Source: Verrucomicrobiales bacterium (GTDB lineage: Bacteria > Verrucomicrobiota > Verrucomicrobiia > Verrucomicrobiales > DEV007). Taken from it: a stretch of 64,000 nucleotides of DNA. The translations under genes and the position numbers were made by a program. The stretch is from the NCBI GenBank assembly GCA_029213195.1, contig JARGNI010000002.1, forward strand, positions 124,001-188,000, in the 5' to 3' direction. Positions 20,601 to 25,769 of the stretch are shown one piece after another (the first letter of the stretch is position 1; each line of letters begins with the position of its first letter). The notes under the pieces were generated by a model. It searched no databases, was not told where the DNA came from, and saw nothing but the letters and a program-made list of their open reading frames with translations.

Positions 20601-20698
20601 TGCCAGAAAGATTCGGGCCCCGTGACACCGCCGGGGAGGCGGCATCCAATCCCTACAATAGCCAGGGGCTCACGCGTCGCTGATTGGTTCTCAGACAT
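8666..20698 (-). CDS. Iterative-type hybrid PKS-NRPS megasynthase with terminal acyl-ACP-reductase-like domain
   Basis: A 4010-residue cytoplasmic assembly line. Domains by motif: KS about 10-435 (DTACSSA, Cys181; EAHGTGT near 317); AT 550-850 (GHSVGE, Ser643; AFH near 741, the malonyl-type signature); DH 910-1215 (HxxxDxxxxP near 940; HPAVLDACFH near 1103); C-methyltransferase about 1330-1600 (VLEVGAGTGSLT); KR structural part 1640-1830; ER 1836-2155 (HAGTGGVGQ); KR 2170-2420 (YLITGGAGGFG, YNAGN); ACP (GLDSL, Ser2480); C 2549-3000 (HHIVSDAW); A 3022-3505 (YTSGSTGKPKG, YGPTE); PCP (GGDSL, Ser3555). Residues about 3640-4010 resemble cyanobacterial acyl-ACP reductase. Known chemistry suggests a methylated, reduced polyketide joined to one amino acid, probably glycine, and released by reduction. 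There is no loading module or TE. It is the only biosynthetic gene recognised here. Confidence 0.95.
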   Translation of the reverse strand: MSENQSATREPLAIVGIGCRLPGGVTGPESFWQMMVEERSGIVPVPSNRWNRERWHHDNVDIPGKMITKWGGFIHDFDRFDAQFFGISPREALRMDPQQRWMLETAWESLEDAGMAPDKLRGSNTAVYVGIASNDYANVAQSDPRNVDVHTNSGSTLSIASNRISYLLDFKGPAVSVDTACSSALVAINLACESVWSGMADMALAGGCNALLTPDASIGFSKATMLSPTGQCFAFDDRANGYVRGEGAGMFVIKPLSQAQADGDRVYCTIKAAVINQDGNTSSMTVPGVETQAEMLRIAYDQAGLEPKAVRYMEAHGTGTPVGDPIETRALGQVLSQGRDEDDYCLLGSVKTNVGHLESGSGVAGLAKAALVLHHDQVPANLNFKNPNPNIPFDEFKFKVCTELQPLPHLDGKLPVVGVNSFGFGGTNSHIVLEAAPAQEAAKPSSQDSVTLSGSATEEKAVRPVLLPLSARGDDALRDTVKRWKRFLRGSTADIAAIGAAAGLKREHHDNRLAFVAQTKNDFIHEMTEWLATGDSEAAISGKPSGETHPLVFVFTGQGAQWWAMGQHLLEREPVFRAVLEEIDTHLKPLAGWSLIDEMTKDEESSQINRTNIAQPAIFGLQVALAELWKSWGIVPSKVVGHSVGEVAAAYVAGAYTMEDAVTVIYHRSRLQDQTGGNGRMVAVGLSQAEARKAIAGKEDQVEVAVVNSPGLLTLAGDTEPLEEVVADLEEQGKFVRWLRIDYAFHTHQMEPIKDELLEVLKDIKPRATTIPYISTVTGGVYEGAKIDAEYWWNNVREAVLFAPAIQNLIRSGEDSFLELGPHPALQNPIMECLSDQSRKGFYFSSLKRKTDESVEMLSNLARLHNHGYELDWESVNQASPKGVRLPTYAWQKEIFWLESKEGEYLRCAPLEHPLLGLKQTAPHPTWRFELDPRYFTWLDDHRFWDSVVFPAAGYGEIGIAIARKLFPDENYVVEDLEMKKALFVSEEKVPTVEVVFDPDTRIFQVFSSTGDKGEWDLNSQGVLRKQPAPHKPTLDFEKVKAELPRHFDHDEYYEDYEEAGYQFRPLFQHLQNVWRKDGECLAEIVAPEGLYDTIPDHHFHPAVLDACFHTVKGGQVIPDGANAEDYFYLPAAIRSIRLHVERPPLRLWGHAKVNSDNDREYIIADIDVYDDAGELVAEIYGFRADRIEQSNNDDLEKCLYQAKWEIARLKGTREDGDAKLPDPKELVSAANEKLPEYYEKRGLANHYGKFLPALDEISRQFIINAYFELGWNPSEGDTLTIEGLMRDLAIADQHTKLIRGQFKSLEEGGFLKPSSEDEWKVIEVPGDEDALPYLDKLAEDMPDFASEAELQRLSGPNLAGVLSGETDPLEVLFPGGSSRIMERFYREGADFPVINDQIRDALVKAVADLPERRAIRVLEVGAGTGSLTSNILSVFPSDRTEYVFTDNGPLFLQAAEDRFGEEFPFVEYKMFDCEKDPESQGFDPHHFDIILASNVIHATEDLKATFRNLQRALAPDGVLMFLEVTWRRAALDNVFGLLPGWWRFKDTDLRKDSALLSREEWEAFLSDLGYRGVDSFISSEDPKQNQQACLIGRAPEPVEPSVEDDVEGAQEEESGAEEAIALPLVLVTEDKSGLGRELVTSLGSDVFEPLLVEGSVEAIDTAISKAGEEERTIKKIVVTLPLDHPRADALNLEVLNKAQDSGVRFAHELFQHLTGREWTSKPDVTFLTRGTMPVIRGEMLPGLASAPITGLLRVANNEAAEYCWGQIDLDPNENEFELEDLIAEILHSDREHEIAFRGNSRYARRVHRVKAEDLPPRTRNAVQEDGSVLPYRLQIDKPGILTNLSLNETVRRDPEEDEIEIQIKAGGINFRDVMKALGIYPGNPVDLKWFGDDFSGTVVKVGKNVKDLSVGDNVVGMAPYCFRSFVTVHRDMVFRKPDTMTHVEAATLPTVFLTSHYAINELARMEKGESILIHAGTGGVGQAAIQIAKHLGLEIFSTAGTPEKRKLLEDMGVDHVLDSRTLEFADEIMRITDGEGVDAVLNSLAGDFIPKNFSVLKTFGRYMEIGKVDVYGNSKIGLEPLRNNISFFVIDLAQHLQSKPSYVARMFSDLEALFYDQSYVPLPNEVFPITEVVEAFRFMAAGKHIGKNVLDFDVPEIEIGQPTEEGHRFRGDGTYLITGGAGGFGLELAEWMTQNGARHFALMSRSGPKEDAQEKIEKLKASGVSIMDARGDVTSRADIDRIVADIQESDAPLIGVIHGAMVLDDEFLNELDAERFDRVLLPKMLGAWNLHEATLDIPLEHFINFSSFSAVIGAVKQSNYNAGNVFLDQLSHYRRSLGLPSLTFNWGALEGAGFVARNEKTQQYLEMVGLGATNMEETLYLFSLGVPSDAYQLGAARCDWQALGRFSPSVGGSNMFLPVVPRSSSGGGDSMAARILEAPAEKRMGMVEDLIATQVGAVLGTDAARLDKDTPLTNLGLDSLMAIELVNRIEEKLGMTMPMGSVLNGPNIRDLSEPVLEKLLENGGGASSEGGGIDAGSLVEFEATGDMPDVFPLSEGQKALWFLNRLAPDSSAYNLNFSGKFRPKLDIEAMKTAFSLLFERHPLIDVTFTTKDGEPMQVVHKGRTVDFREHDCTNLDDEELKKMISEHAARPFNLERGPVVRLELFLTADDAHVALLTMHHIVSDAWSVSVVIQDLIEYYFAAKGGRTPQVEPVEASYADFVKWESAHLESEAGEQMFDFWKEHLAGAPSVIDLPTDRPRPAIQTFNGGTHGFQYGEELTTAVDELAKANNVTLFTTLLSAYDILMHRYCQQDDIVVGVPLAGRTQPELRSTVGYYINPVPVRSTVEGDPTVSEFLSNNSLQVNGALENQQYPLARMVDRLKVPRDPGRSPLFQVSFSMEKVPGIDEAGIAVFLIGQGGHTFHVGDLSMETIDLTTRQSQFEITLVLEEAGGQLFGCWQYNSDLFDEATIQELSGLYEQVLKEITSSPDTRLSELNLLGSEEEKEVLVDFNDTASDYETDGLLHELVEAVVADRDEDTAVIFGETHMTYGSLNRQANGVARDLIEAGVKPGDNVGVLADRSPKMITALLGALKAGATYIPLDPEFPEERLEMMLADAAPKALVASSRLLGSLPEGDWKVLDLDEIEGTSKAPTPSGLASDSLAYIIYTSGSTGKPKGVEIPHRAAVNFLRSMEKTPGLTSKDRLLAVTTLSFDISLLEMFLPLLAGATVVIADADDVKDGRRLANLITEEDITVMQATPATWQMLLDSGWEGNSGLRIFCGGEALNRTLANTLVHSADELWNLYGPTETTVWSSVEKIEESDAAISIGTPIANTQVYILDTNHKPVPQGFTGELWIGGDGLARGYRNQPELTSAAFQEVELPEVGTQRIYRTGDLARWNREGKLECLGRVDFQVKVRGVRMELGDIETQMEAIDGIKQAVVTKREDLPSGEGLVGYYIAEGPALEASQIRSQLSRKLPASYIPAYFAVLPEFPLTPNKKIDRKQLPMPKIGAASVGERVQPRSEVEKQLWEIFSRNFDSEDIGVTDNFFEMGGDSLMALRIVVDVSESFKRDVAVDAFLTNPTIEQLAGYLSSDTKPVKTTTDESPALADLDIEDLEHIDVEMASDDLPDLDAVALTYIPEVLASMSGMTRDEISERLFGGKPLLSNTYTLEQGKIGVIMLPCFEADFYTDPASTKATTLAALEMAGKAGAKTVSLTGVIPSTTRHGRDIEEWMEDRENLPEITTGDATRSATIVKSVEGILAEAKREIPGETISVVGLGSIGFGTLRLMLDVLDHPKHLILCDPYQTDDQMSRIRDRVRDAGFQGQIDIVKNGGALPPEVYDASLVIASTNLPGVLDMDSLKPGTLVVDYSFPPVFRVDEAIKRFTQERDILFTTGGELRMSDVVAETIYLPEEMEEVDDSVQFGFLKFLQSRDKNEITGCVLVSLLTGLSEDVAPTLGELENDDALAHYEFLEEMGASPAKLQMTGFFLPEEGIQEFREKQRGSSTTS

Positions 20699-20849
20699 GT
20701 TATTTACCGGTCAAAAAAGAAAACGAATAAGCGGGACGAAGCATCCGCCTCTCCCGCAAGTGTAGAAGAAAAATATGGGGCTATTCAGCGTAAAACCGAA
20801 GCATGTAGCGAGCAAAAGTTCAAATCGGCAGGCTCGTTTCAGGACGGTG

Positions 20850-20877
20850 ATTTAATCCCGAAGAGCCACAGAGTCAA
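20850..20877 (-). promoter_or_regulatory. Candidate sigma-70 promoter of the PKS-NRPS gene
   Basis: On the minus strand TTGACT and TTAAAT are 16 bases apart, about 150 bases before the ATG at 20698. They lie in the 242-base gap after mdh, the longest gap in this minus-strand run, which supports an independent transcript with a leader of about 145 bases. Confidence 0.5.
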
Positions 20878-20940
20878 CAGGGTATAGGCGATGGATTGAC
20901 CGAGTCTAATATTTACTATTTCCAAACTTTTTAGACCGAA

Positions 20941-21921
20941 TTACAGGAGGTCGGAAACGGCTTCCCGCTCTTCACGAAGTTCCTGCACGGAAAGATCGAT
21001 TTTTTCGCGGCTGAACTCATCCACGGGCACATCCTGCACAATTTCCCAGTTCTCGCCATCGGAGCGGATTGGAAAAGAGGAGATCAGCCCCTCGTCGACG
21101 CCATAGGAACCATCGGAACAGACACAAACGCTGTTCCAGTCTCCTTCCGGCGTGGGTGTCGTCAGTCCTTTCACGGTATCGACAACCGCGTTGGCCGCTG
21201 ACGCCGCAGAAGAAAGCCCTCGAGCAGCAATGATGGCCGCGCCACGCTTCTGAACCGTCTCGATAAACTCACCCTTCAACCAGGCATCATCTCCGATCTT
21301 TTCCACCGCAGGAGCGCCCCCGATCCTGGCATTGGTGAAATCAGGATACTGCGTCGCCGAGTGATTGCCCCAGATCGTTGTGTTGCTGACTTCGCTGACG
21401 TGAACTCCCGCTTTCTGTGCAAGCTGGGTCTTGGCCCGATTCTCGTCCAGTCGAGTCATCGCAAACCAACGGTCGCTCGGAACGTCTGACCCACTGTTCA
21501 TCGCGATGAGACAGTTCGTATTGCAGGGATTCCCGACCACGAGAGTGCGGACATCGGAAGCTGCGTTGGCAGCGATCGCCTGCCCCTGTCCCGTAAAAAT
21601 CTTGCCGTTGATCCCCAGCAGATCACCACGCTCCATTCCTGCCTTCCTAGGGACACTTCCCACGAGAAGCGCCCAGTTCACATCCGAAAACCCTTCGTTC
21701 AGATCGGAACTGGCACGAATATCCGTCAGCAAAGGAAAAGCACAGTCATCCAACTCCATCACGACCCCTTCGAGGGCGTTCATGGCCGGTTCGATCTCGA
21801 TCAAGTTCAAGGCGACCTTCTGGTCAGGACCGAACATGGCCCCGCTGGCAATGCGGAAGAGCAGGGAATATCCGATTTGACCGGCGGCTCCGGTGACAGC
21901 GACGCGAATGGGGTTACTCAT
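20941..21921 (-). CDS. mdh: NAD-dependent malate dehydrogenase
   Basis: A 326-residue cytoplasmic TCA-cycle enzyme interconverting malate and oxaloacetate. The N-terminal dinucleotide motif [19 protein letters not shown] is that of the type 2 (cytosolic-like) MDH group. Further hallmarks are [36 protein letters not shown] (substrate-binding Arg) and the catalytic His in [12 protein letters not shown]. The length is as usual for the family. It is the last gene of a minus-strand run with malQ 66 bases upstream. Confidence 0.97.
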   Translation of the reverse strand: MSNPIRVAVTGAAGQIGYSLLFRIASGAMFGPDQKVALNLIEIEPAMNALEGVVMELDDCAFPLLTDIRASSDLNEGFSDVNWALLVGSVPRKAGMERGDLLGINGKIFTGQGQAIAANAASDVRTLVVGNPCNTNCLIAMNSGSDVPSDRWFAMTRLDENRAKTQLAQKAGVHVSEVSNTTIWGNHSATQYPDFTNARIGGAPAVEKIGDDAWLKGEFIETVQKRGAAIIAARGLSSAASAANAVVDTVKGLTTPTPEGDWNSVCVCSDGSYGVDEGLISSFPIRSDGENWEIVQDVPVDEFSREKIDLSVQELREEREAVSDLL

Positions 21922-21987
21922 AGTGTGGGAGGAGATTGAATGAAGTTTATTGCGAATGGGGAAGAAAAAACGTCTCAGGAAGAAGCC

Positions 21988-23742
21988 TCAGACGCTGCCA
22001 ACACTTCGCGTGCGACTCGTCTCGTTCAACAATTTTTTTGTCGACTCTCGCAGCTCCCAATGAGGCTCGGAAATGGCCAGTTCCCGACATGTCGCCGGGA
22101 CTCGATAGCTCCAGTTCGTGCCATCCATGACTCCCGGAACGTTGATGCGCTCCGTTTCGCCGAGGAGATCGGATATCATGATCGCAACGCGATCGGAATG
22201 GGAAAACAGAATCTCGCGGAAGAGCGCAGTCCAAATCTCGGGAGTGAAGGCCGGCAGCATCCCATCCGGCATCTCGATCCGGGCAAAATGACAAAGGGTC
22301 GCAAGGAAATTCCGTGCTTCCCACCACTCGCCACTCTCGTGCTCTGACTCCTCGAGAGTTTTCATCGCCTCGTCCCATTGGGCTTTCATGGGCTGATGAT
22401 CATGTGTCGCATAGGCGGCAAAGGAGCACTCCGGATAATGCAGCCCAGAGGTCACATGTCCGTCGGAGAATTCCCATTGAGGAACTTTCATTCCGGCGAT
22501 CCCCAGATCCGCAAGCGAAGGTCTTACGTAGTCGGGAACCGTTCCCAGATCTTCGGCAATCACTTCGGCATCTCCAGCCGCTTCCTGGATCATGCGGAGA
22601 TACTTCTCCCCTTCCTGCCGATTGGCCTGCTTGGCCTCCTCAGAATGATCGCCTCGAGGTCGAAATCCCGGCAGCTTTCCATCGCAACGGGCCGCCGCCT
22701 CTTCATGCGATAAGGGTAAAAACTCCGCGTTACGGACTGGATTCCAGGGGAAGGAGTAAATTCGATAGAAGCCGAGAGCGTGATCCACTCGGAACATCCC
22801 GAAGATTTCTGTCGTTTTCCGAATTCGTTGTTTCCACCAGTCGAACTCTCGCCCCTCCAGAACATCCCACCGGTAATTTGGGATTCCCCAGTTCTGCCCC
22901 CATTTCTGGACGAACTCGTCATCCTTGAAAAGCGTCTCCGGAGGCGCTCCGCCATACCACTCCAGATCGAAAATATCGAGGTTGGCCCAGACATCGACAC
23001 TGTAGAGACTCACGCCAAAGGGAATATCTCCCATGAGGCAGACGTCCTTCGACGCCGCATACTCGGCGAGATTCGTCCACTGCTCGAATGCGATCCATTG
23101 CACGTAGGCATAGTAGCGGAGCTCTCGATCGATCTCATTGGCTGCCGCTTTGGCTTCCTCTCCCAGGGCCTCGAGCGCCGACTCCTTGGTCCGATACGCT
23201 TCTCGCCAGTCCTGCCAGACCTGGCTGCCCCCCTCTCGGTCCATCAACAAGCGAAAGACGCAGTAGTCATTCAGCCATTCGGACTCGGTCTCACAGAAGG
23301 CTTCGAAGCGCTCAGCCCGGAGATCGACCCGTCCATACACATTCTCGAGGAACGACTCGTAAGCTTTGTGCAACAAGGCCCCCTTGAGCTTTCTGACCGG
23401 CTCATACTGAACGTTCCCGCGGTTCAAGCCTTCGAGATCCACCGAGGAAACAACACTTTGAAACGACTCTTCACTGAGATCCTTCAGTCCGTTCGTCGTG
23501 CAATCGAGCGTCATCGGCTCGATCGCAACCGAGCTGATGGCATTGTAGGGGCTGTTGTCCGGCCCGGTCTCGTTGATCGGGAGCAATTGAACAAACCCGA
23601 ACCCAAGATCGGAAGCGAAGTTCACAAACTCATGAAGACCGGCGACATCTCCGATTCCCAGATCATTCTCCCCTCGGACGGAGAAAACCGGGACAAGAAT
23701 CCCTGCCAGGCGGCGATTCATACTATGACGTGTCTCTGGCAT
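21988..23742 (-). CDS. malQ: 4-alpha-glucanotransferase (GH77)
   Basis: A 584-residue disproportionating enzyme that moves alpha-1,4-glucan segments in glycogen or maltodextrin metabolism. The GH77 signature residues are visible: RVDHALGFYRIY (nucleophile Asp), VIAEDLGTVPDYV (acid/base Glu) and ATHDHQPMKAQW (third Asp region; the usual THDN is THDH here). The N-terminus LGIGDVAGLHEFVNFA and LLPINETGPDNSPYNAIS are standard. Met8 is an alternative start (MNRRLAGILVP). It lies 79 bases after the methyltransferase gene, probably in the same transcript. Confidence 0.93.
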   Translation of the reverse strand: MPETRHSMNRRLAGILVPVFSVRGENDLGIGDVAGLHEFVNFASDLGFGFVQLLPINETGPDNSPYNAISSVAIEPMTLDCTTNGLKDLSEESFQSVVSSVDLEGLNRGNVQYEPVRKLKGALLHKAYESFLENVYGRVDLRAERFEAFCETESEWLNDYCVFRLLMDREGGSQVWQDWREAYRTKESALEALGEEAKAAANEIDRELRYYAYVQWIAFEQWTNLAEYAASKDVCLMGDIPFGVSLYSVDVWANLDIFDLEWYGGAPPETLFKDDEFVQKWGQNWGIPNYRWDVLEGREFDWWKQRIRKTTEIFGMFRVDHALGFYRIYSFPWNPVRNAEFLPLSHEEAAARCDGKLPGFRPRGDHSEEAKQANRQEGEKYLRMIQEAAGDAEVIAEDLGTVPDYVRPSLADLGIAGMKVPQWEFSDGHVTSGLHYPECSFAAYATHDHQPMKAQWDEAMKTLEESEHESGEWWEARNFLATLCHFARIEMPDGMLPAFTPEIWTALFREILFSHSDRVAIMISDLLGETERINVPGVMDGTNWSYRVPATCRELAISEPHWELRESTKKLLNETSRTRSVGSV

Positions 23743-23821
23743 ATCACTTTCCCTCCCCCCATCGGGCTTTCATTATCTTCACTTGCATCTTCCCCCCTCA
23801 GCAGAGCAACTATCGAACCAC

Positions 23822-24799
23822 TCAGGAACGACTTTCTGCGATCGTTCCATAGAGATGATCGAGAATCGCGCGAGGCTCGGCGAGTCGGGAACTGATCATC
23901 TTCTCCCGGCTCCGCTGCACGAGGCGACGCGGGACCTTGAGATAGGTATCCGGCAGCGTCCAGTAACGATCCGTCGCCGAAGTCAGACGTTCGAGGGCGG
24001 ACTCGGCGTGTCCCTCGATCAAGCCGGGATTCAGTTCGACTCCGGGTGTCTTCTCGAACACCCCATAGATATTGCCCGGCAGGACGTTCACGAACACTTT
24101 CTTGAGTCCTGCACAGGCGGCCACAGCCTCGAGAGTCACCTCATCGAATCCGAAGAGGTGGCCGTCGTGCCATTTGTGATCAAAACGCATACCGGGAAAC
24201 AGGATATCGGGAACCTCGATGACAAATTTGCCACCCGGCTTGAGATACTCGGACATCGCCTTGAGATCGACGACAGGATCGGCAAGATGCTCCAAGACCT
24301 GGAAGAGAGTGACAACATCGAAGGACTCTTTCTCGAAACTCGCGTCCTGATACATCCCGAGAAAAACCTCGACGTCATAGTTGTCTCTCGCAAATGAGCC
24401 ATAACCCGTGTTCGGCTCCACCCCGACCGAGTCGCATCCGATTTGGTCGAGAAGGTAGACCCATTCCCCACCGCCGGCACCGATATCGAGGCAACGCATG
24501 CCTTGTTTCATCAGCTCGCCAGAATGCCCATACCGTTTGAGGGCGACATTCCCAGCTCGGTAGATGTGCTTTGCCTTCGGAGTAAACGTCTTCTTGTAGG
24601 AGACTCGATAATCGTCACGGTAATACTCGGCGAGATCCTCGATCGGAAGCGGGTCGACGTAGATCAAGCCACTCTGACCCGACATCACGTTTCTCAGGTC
24701 GTGCCCCTCCCGAGCCTTGGTCGCCACCACGGTGGCTTCGTGACTCCCGGTAATCGGACAGGGTCTTTCAGCTTGGATCTGCGTATCGGAATCGCTCAT
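23822..24799 (-). CDS. Class I SAM-dependent methyltransferase
   Basis: A 325-residue protein. The first about 70 residues form a small N-terminal module (CPITGSHEATVVATKAREG, then DPLPIEDLAEYYRDDY), reminiscent of sugar/O-antigen methyltransferases with a Zn-binding-like start, but with only one clear Cys. The SAM domain spans about 85-230 with CLDIGAGGGEWVYLL, VGVEPN and VTLFQVLEHLADPV. The substrate is unknown. Start 24799 (MSDSDTQ) is chosen over the ATG seven codons upstream, without strong evidence. It is embedded between nagA and malQ. Confidence 0.85.
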   Translation of the reverse strand: MSDSDTQIQAERPCPITGSHEATVVATKAREGHDLRNVMSGQSGLIYVDPLPIEDLAEYYRDDYRVSYKKTFTPKAKHIYRAGNVALKRYGHSGELMKQGMRCLDIGAGGGEWVYLLDQIGCDSVGVEPNTGYGSFARDNYDVEVFLGMYQDASFEKESFDVVTLFQVLEHLADPVVDLKAMSEYLKPGGKFVIEVPDILFPGMRFDHKWHDGHLFGFDEVTLEAVAACAGLKKVFVNVLPGNIYGVFEKTPGVELNPGLIEGHAESALERLTSATDRYWTLPDTYLKVPRRLVQRSREKMISSRLAEPRAILDHLYGTIAESRS

Positions 24800-24853
24800 C
24801 GGACGCGCAGTAAGTAACACAGTCCCGGCGGAATTCCAGACCGAAACCTCATC

Positions 24854-25762
24854 TCAGATTCGGAGTGCGCTTCTCGGGTGATCGTGAAAGCAGGCTTGGA
24901 TCTCGGAAGGAGAGAGCCCGAGTTCTCGAGAAAGATTCTCGGCGACCTGCATCCCTCGAATCGTCGAGCCAGCGAGGTTTTCCGATCCGGGACGACGCGC
25001 GACACCATTCTCATCGATCTCCACCGGAACGCCTGAGAGTTCATACCGCCCCGGACCTAGCCCAGCAGCCATGATCGCATCGGTCGTGACGATCACGCGA
25101 TCGACACCCACCAAGCGCAGATAATTGCGGAGCGCAAAAAACGGAACGTGAACCCCGTCCGGGATGAAGCAAATCCAGAGACGTTCCGAGAGACTGAGGC
25201 ATCGCTGGATGATGTTGTCGTGTCGAGGAAGGTCGACCGGGCAACCGTTTCCGAGATGGGTCACCATGGAGAGCCCCGCATCGATGGATATTTCCAACTC
25301 ATCGAGAGAGGGATCGCAATGGCCGGCCGAGACAGTGACGCCCTCCGCGACAAGAAACTTCGTGGTTCGAGCCTTTGCATCCTGCTCGGGAGCCAGGGTC
25401 ACGAGCCGGACCAGTCCACTGCCTGCCTCCAGGATCCGCTTGGCCCGGTCTTCTGTGGCCTCGCAAACCTCCTCAGCAGGGTGCGCCCCGACAAAACCAG
25501 GCTTGGGACTGATGAACGGTCCCTCGACATGAAACCCCGCGATCACACTCGCGATGAACTCATCATCCTCCCGGATTCGCACCAGGTTCGCCAACTTCCG
25601 CTCGATCGCCTCGACCGAATCCGTGATCACCGTCGCAAGGATCTGCTCGATCCCATCGGCACGGAGCGCCTCACAAGCTCTTCGAACATCCTCGGCCTGC
25701 AAGGAGGCTGAGCAGAAGTCGACCCCCTGGTATCCGTTGACTTGAAGATCGAAAAATCCCAT
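24854..25762 (-). CDS. nagA: N-acetylglucosamine-6-phosphate deacetylase, short form
   Basis: A 302-residue amidohydrolase that would convert GlcNAc-6-P to GlcN-6-P in amino-sugar use or wall recycling. The active-site landmarks are all present: DLQVNGYQGVDF, GFHVEGPFI (metal-binding Glu), VSAGHCDPS (His), MVTHLGNGC (His) and IVTTDAIMAAGLGPG (catalytic Asp). It lacks the about 50 N-terminal residues that form the small beta-sandwich in longer NagA proteins (about 380 residues in E. coli). The frame opens directly at the TIM barrel, and only seven bases separate the ATG from the preceding helicase stop. No nagB or transporter is nearby. Confidence 0.88.
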   Translation of the reverse strand: MGFFDLQVNGYQGVDFCSASLQAEDVRRACEALRADGIEQILATVITDSVEAIERKLANLVRIREDDEFIASVIAGFHVEGPFISPKPGFVGAHPAEEVCEATEDRAKRILEAGSGLVRLVTLAPEQDAKARTTKFLVAEGVTVSAGHCDPSLDELEISIDAGLSMVTHLGNGCPVDLPRHDNIIQRCLSLSERLWICFIPDGVHVPFFALRNYLRLVGVDRVIVTTDAIMAAGLGPGRYELSGVPVEIDENGVARRPGSENLAGSTIRGMQVAENLSRELGLSPSEIQACFHDHPRSALRI

Positions 25763-25769
25763 TTCTTTG

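Noticed and set aside
8666-20698. Idea that the megasynthase sits on a mobile genomic island
   Set aside because: No integrase, transposase, tRNA or direct repeats were seen at its borders, and codon style looks like its neighbours. A transfer event cannot be excluded without comparison to relatives.
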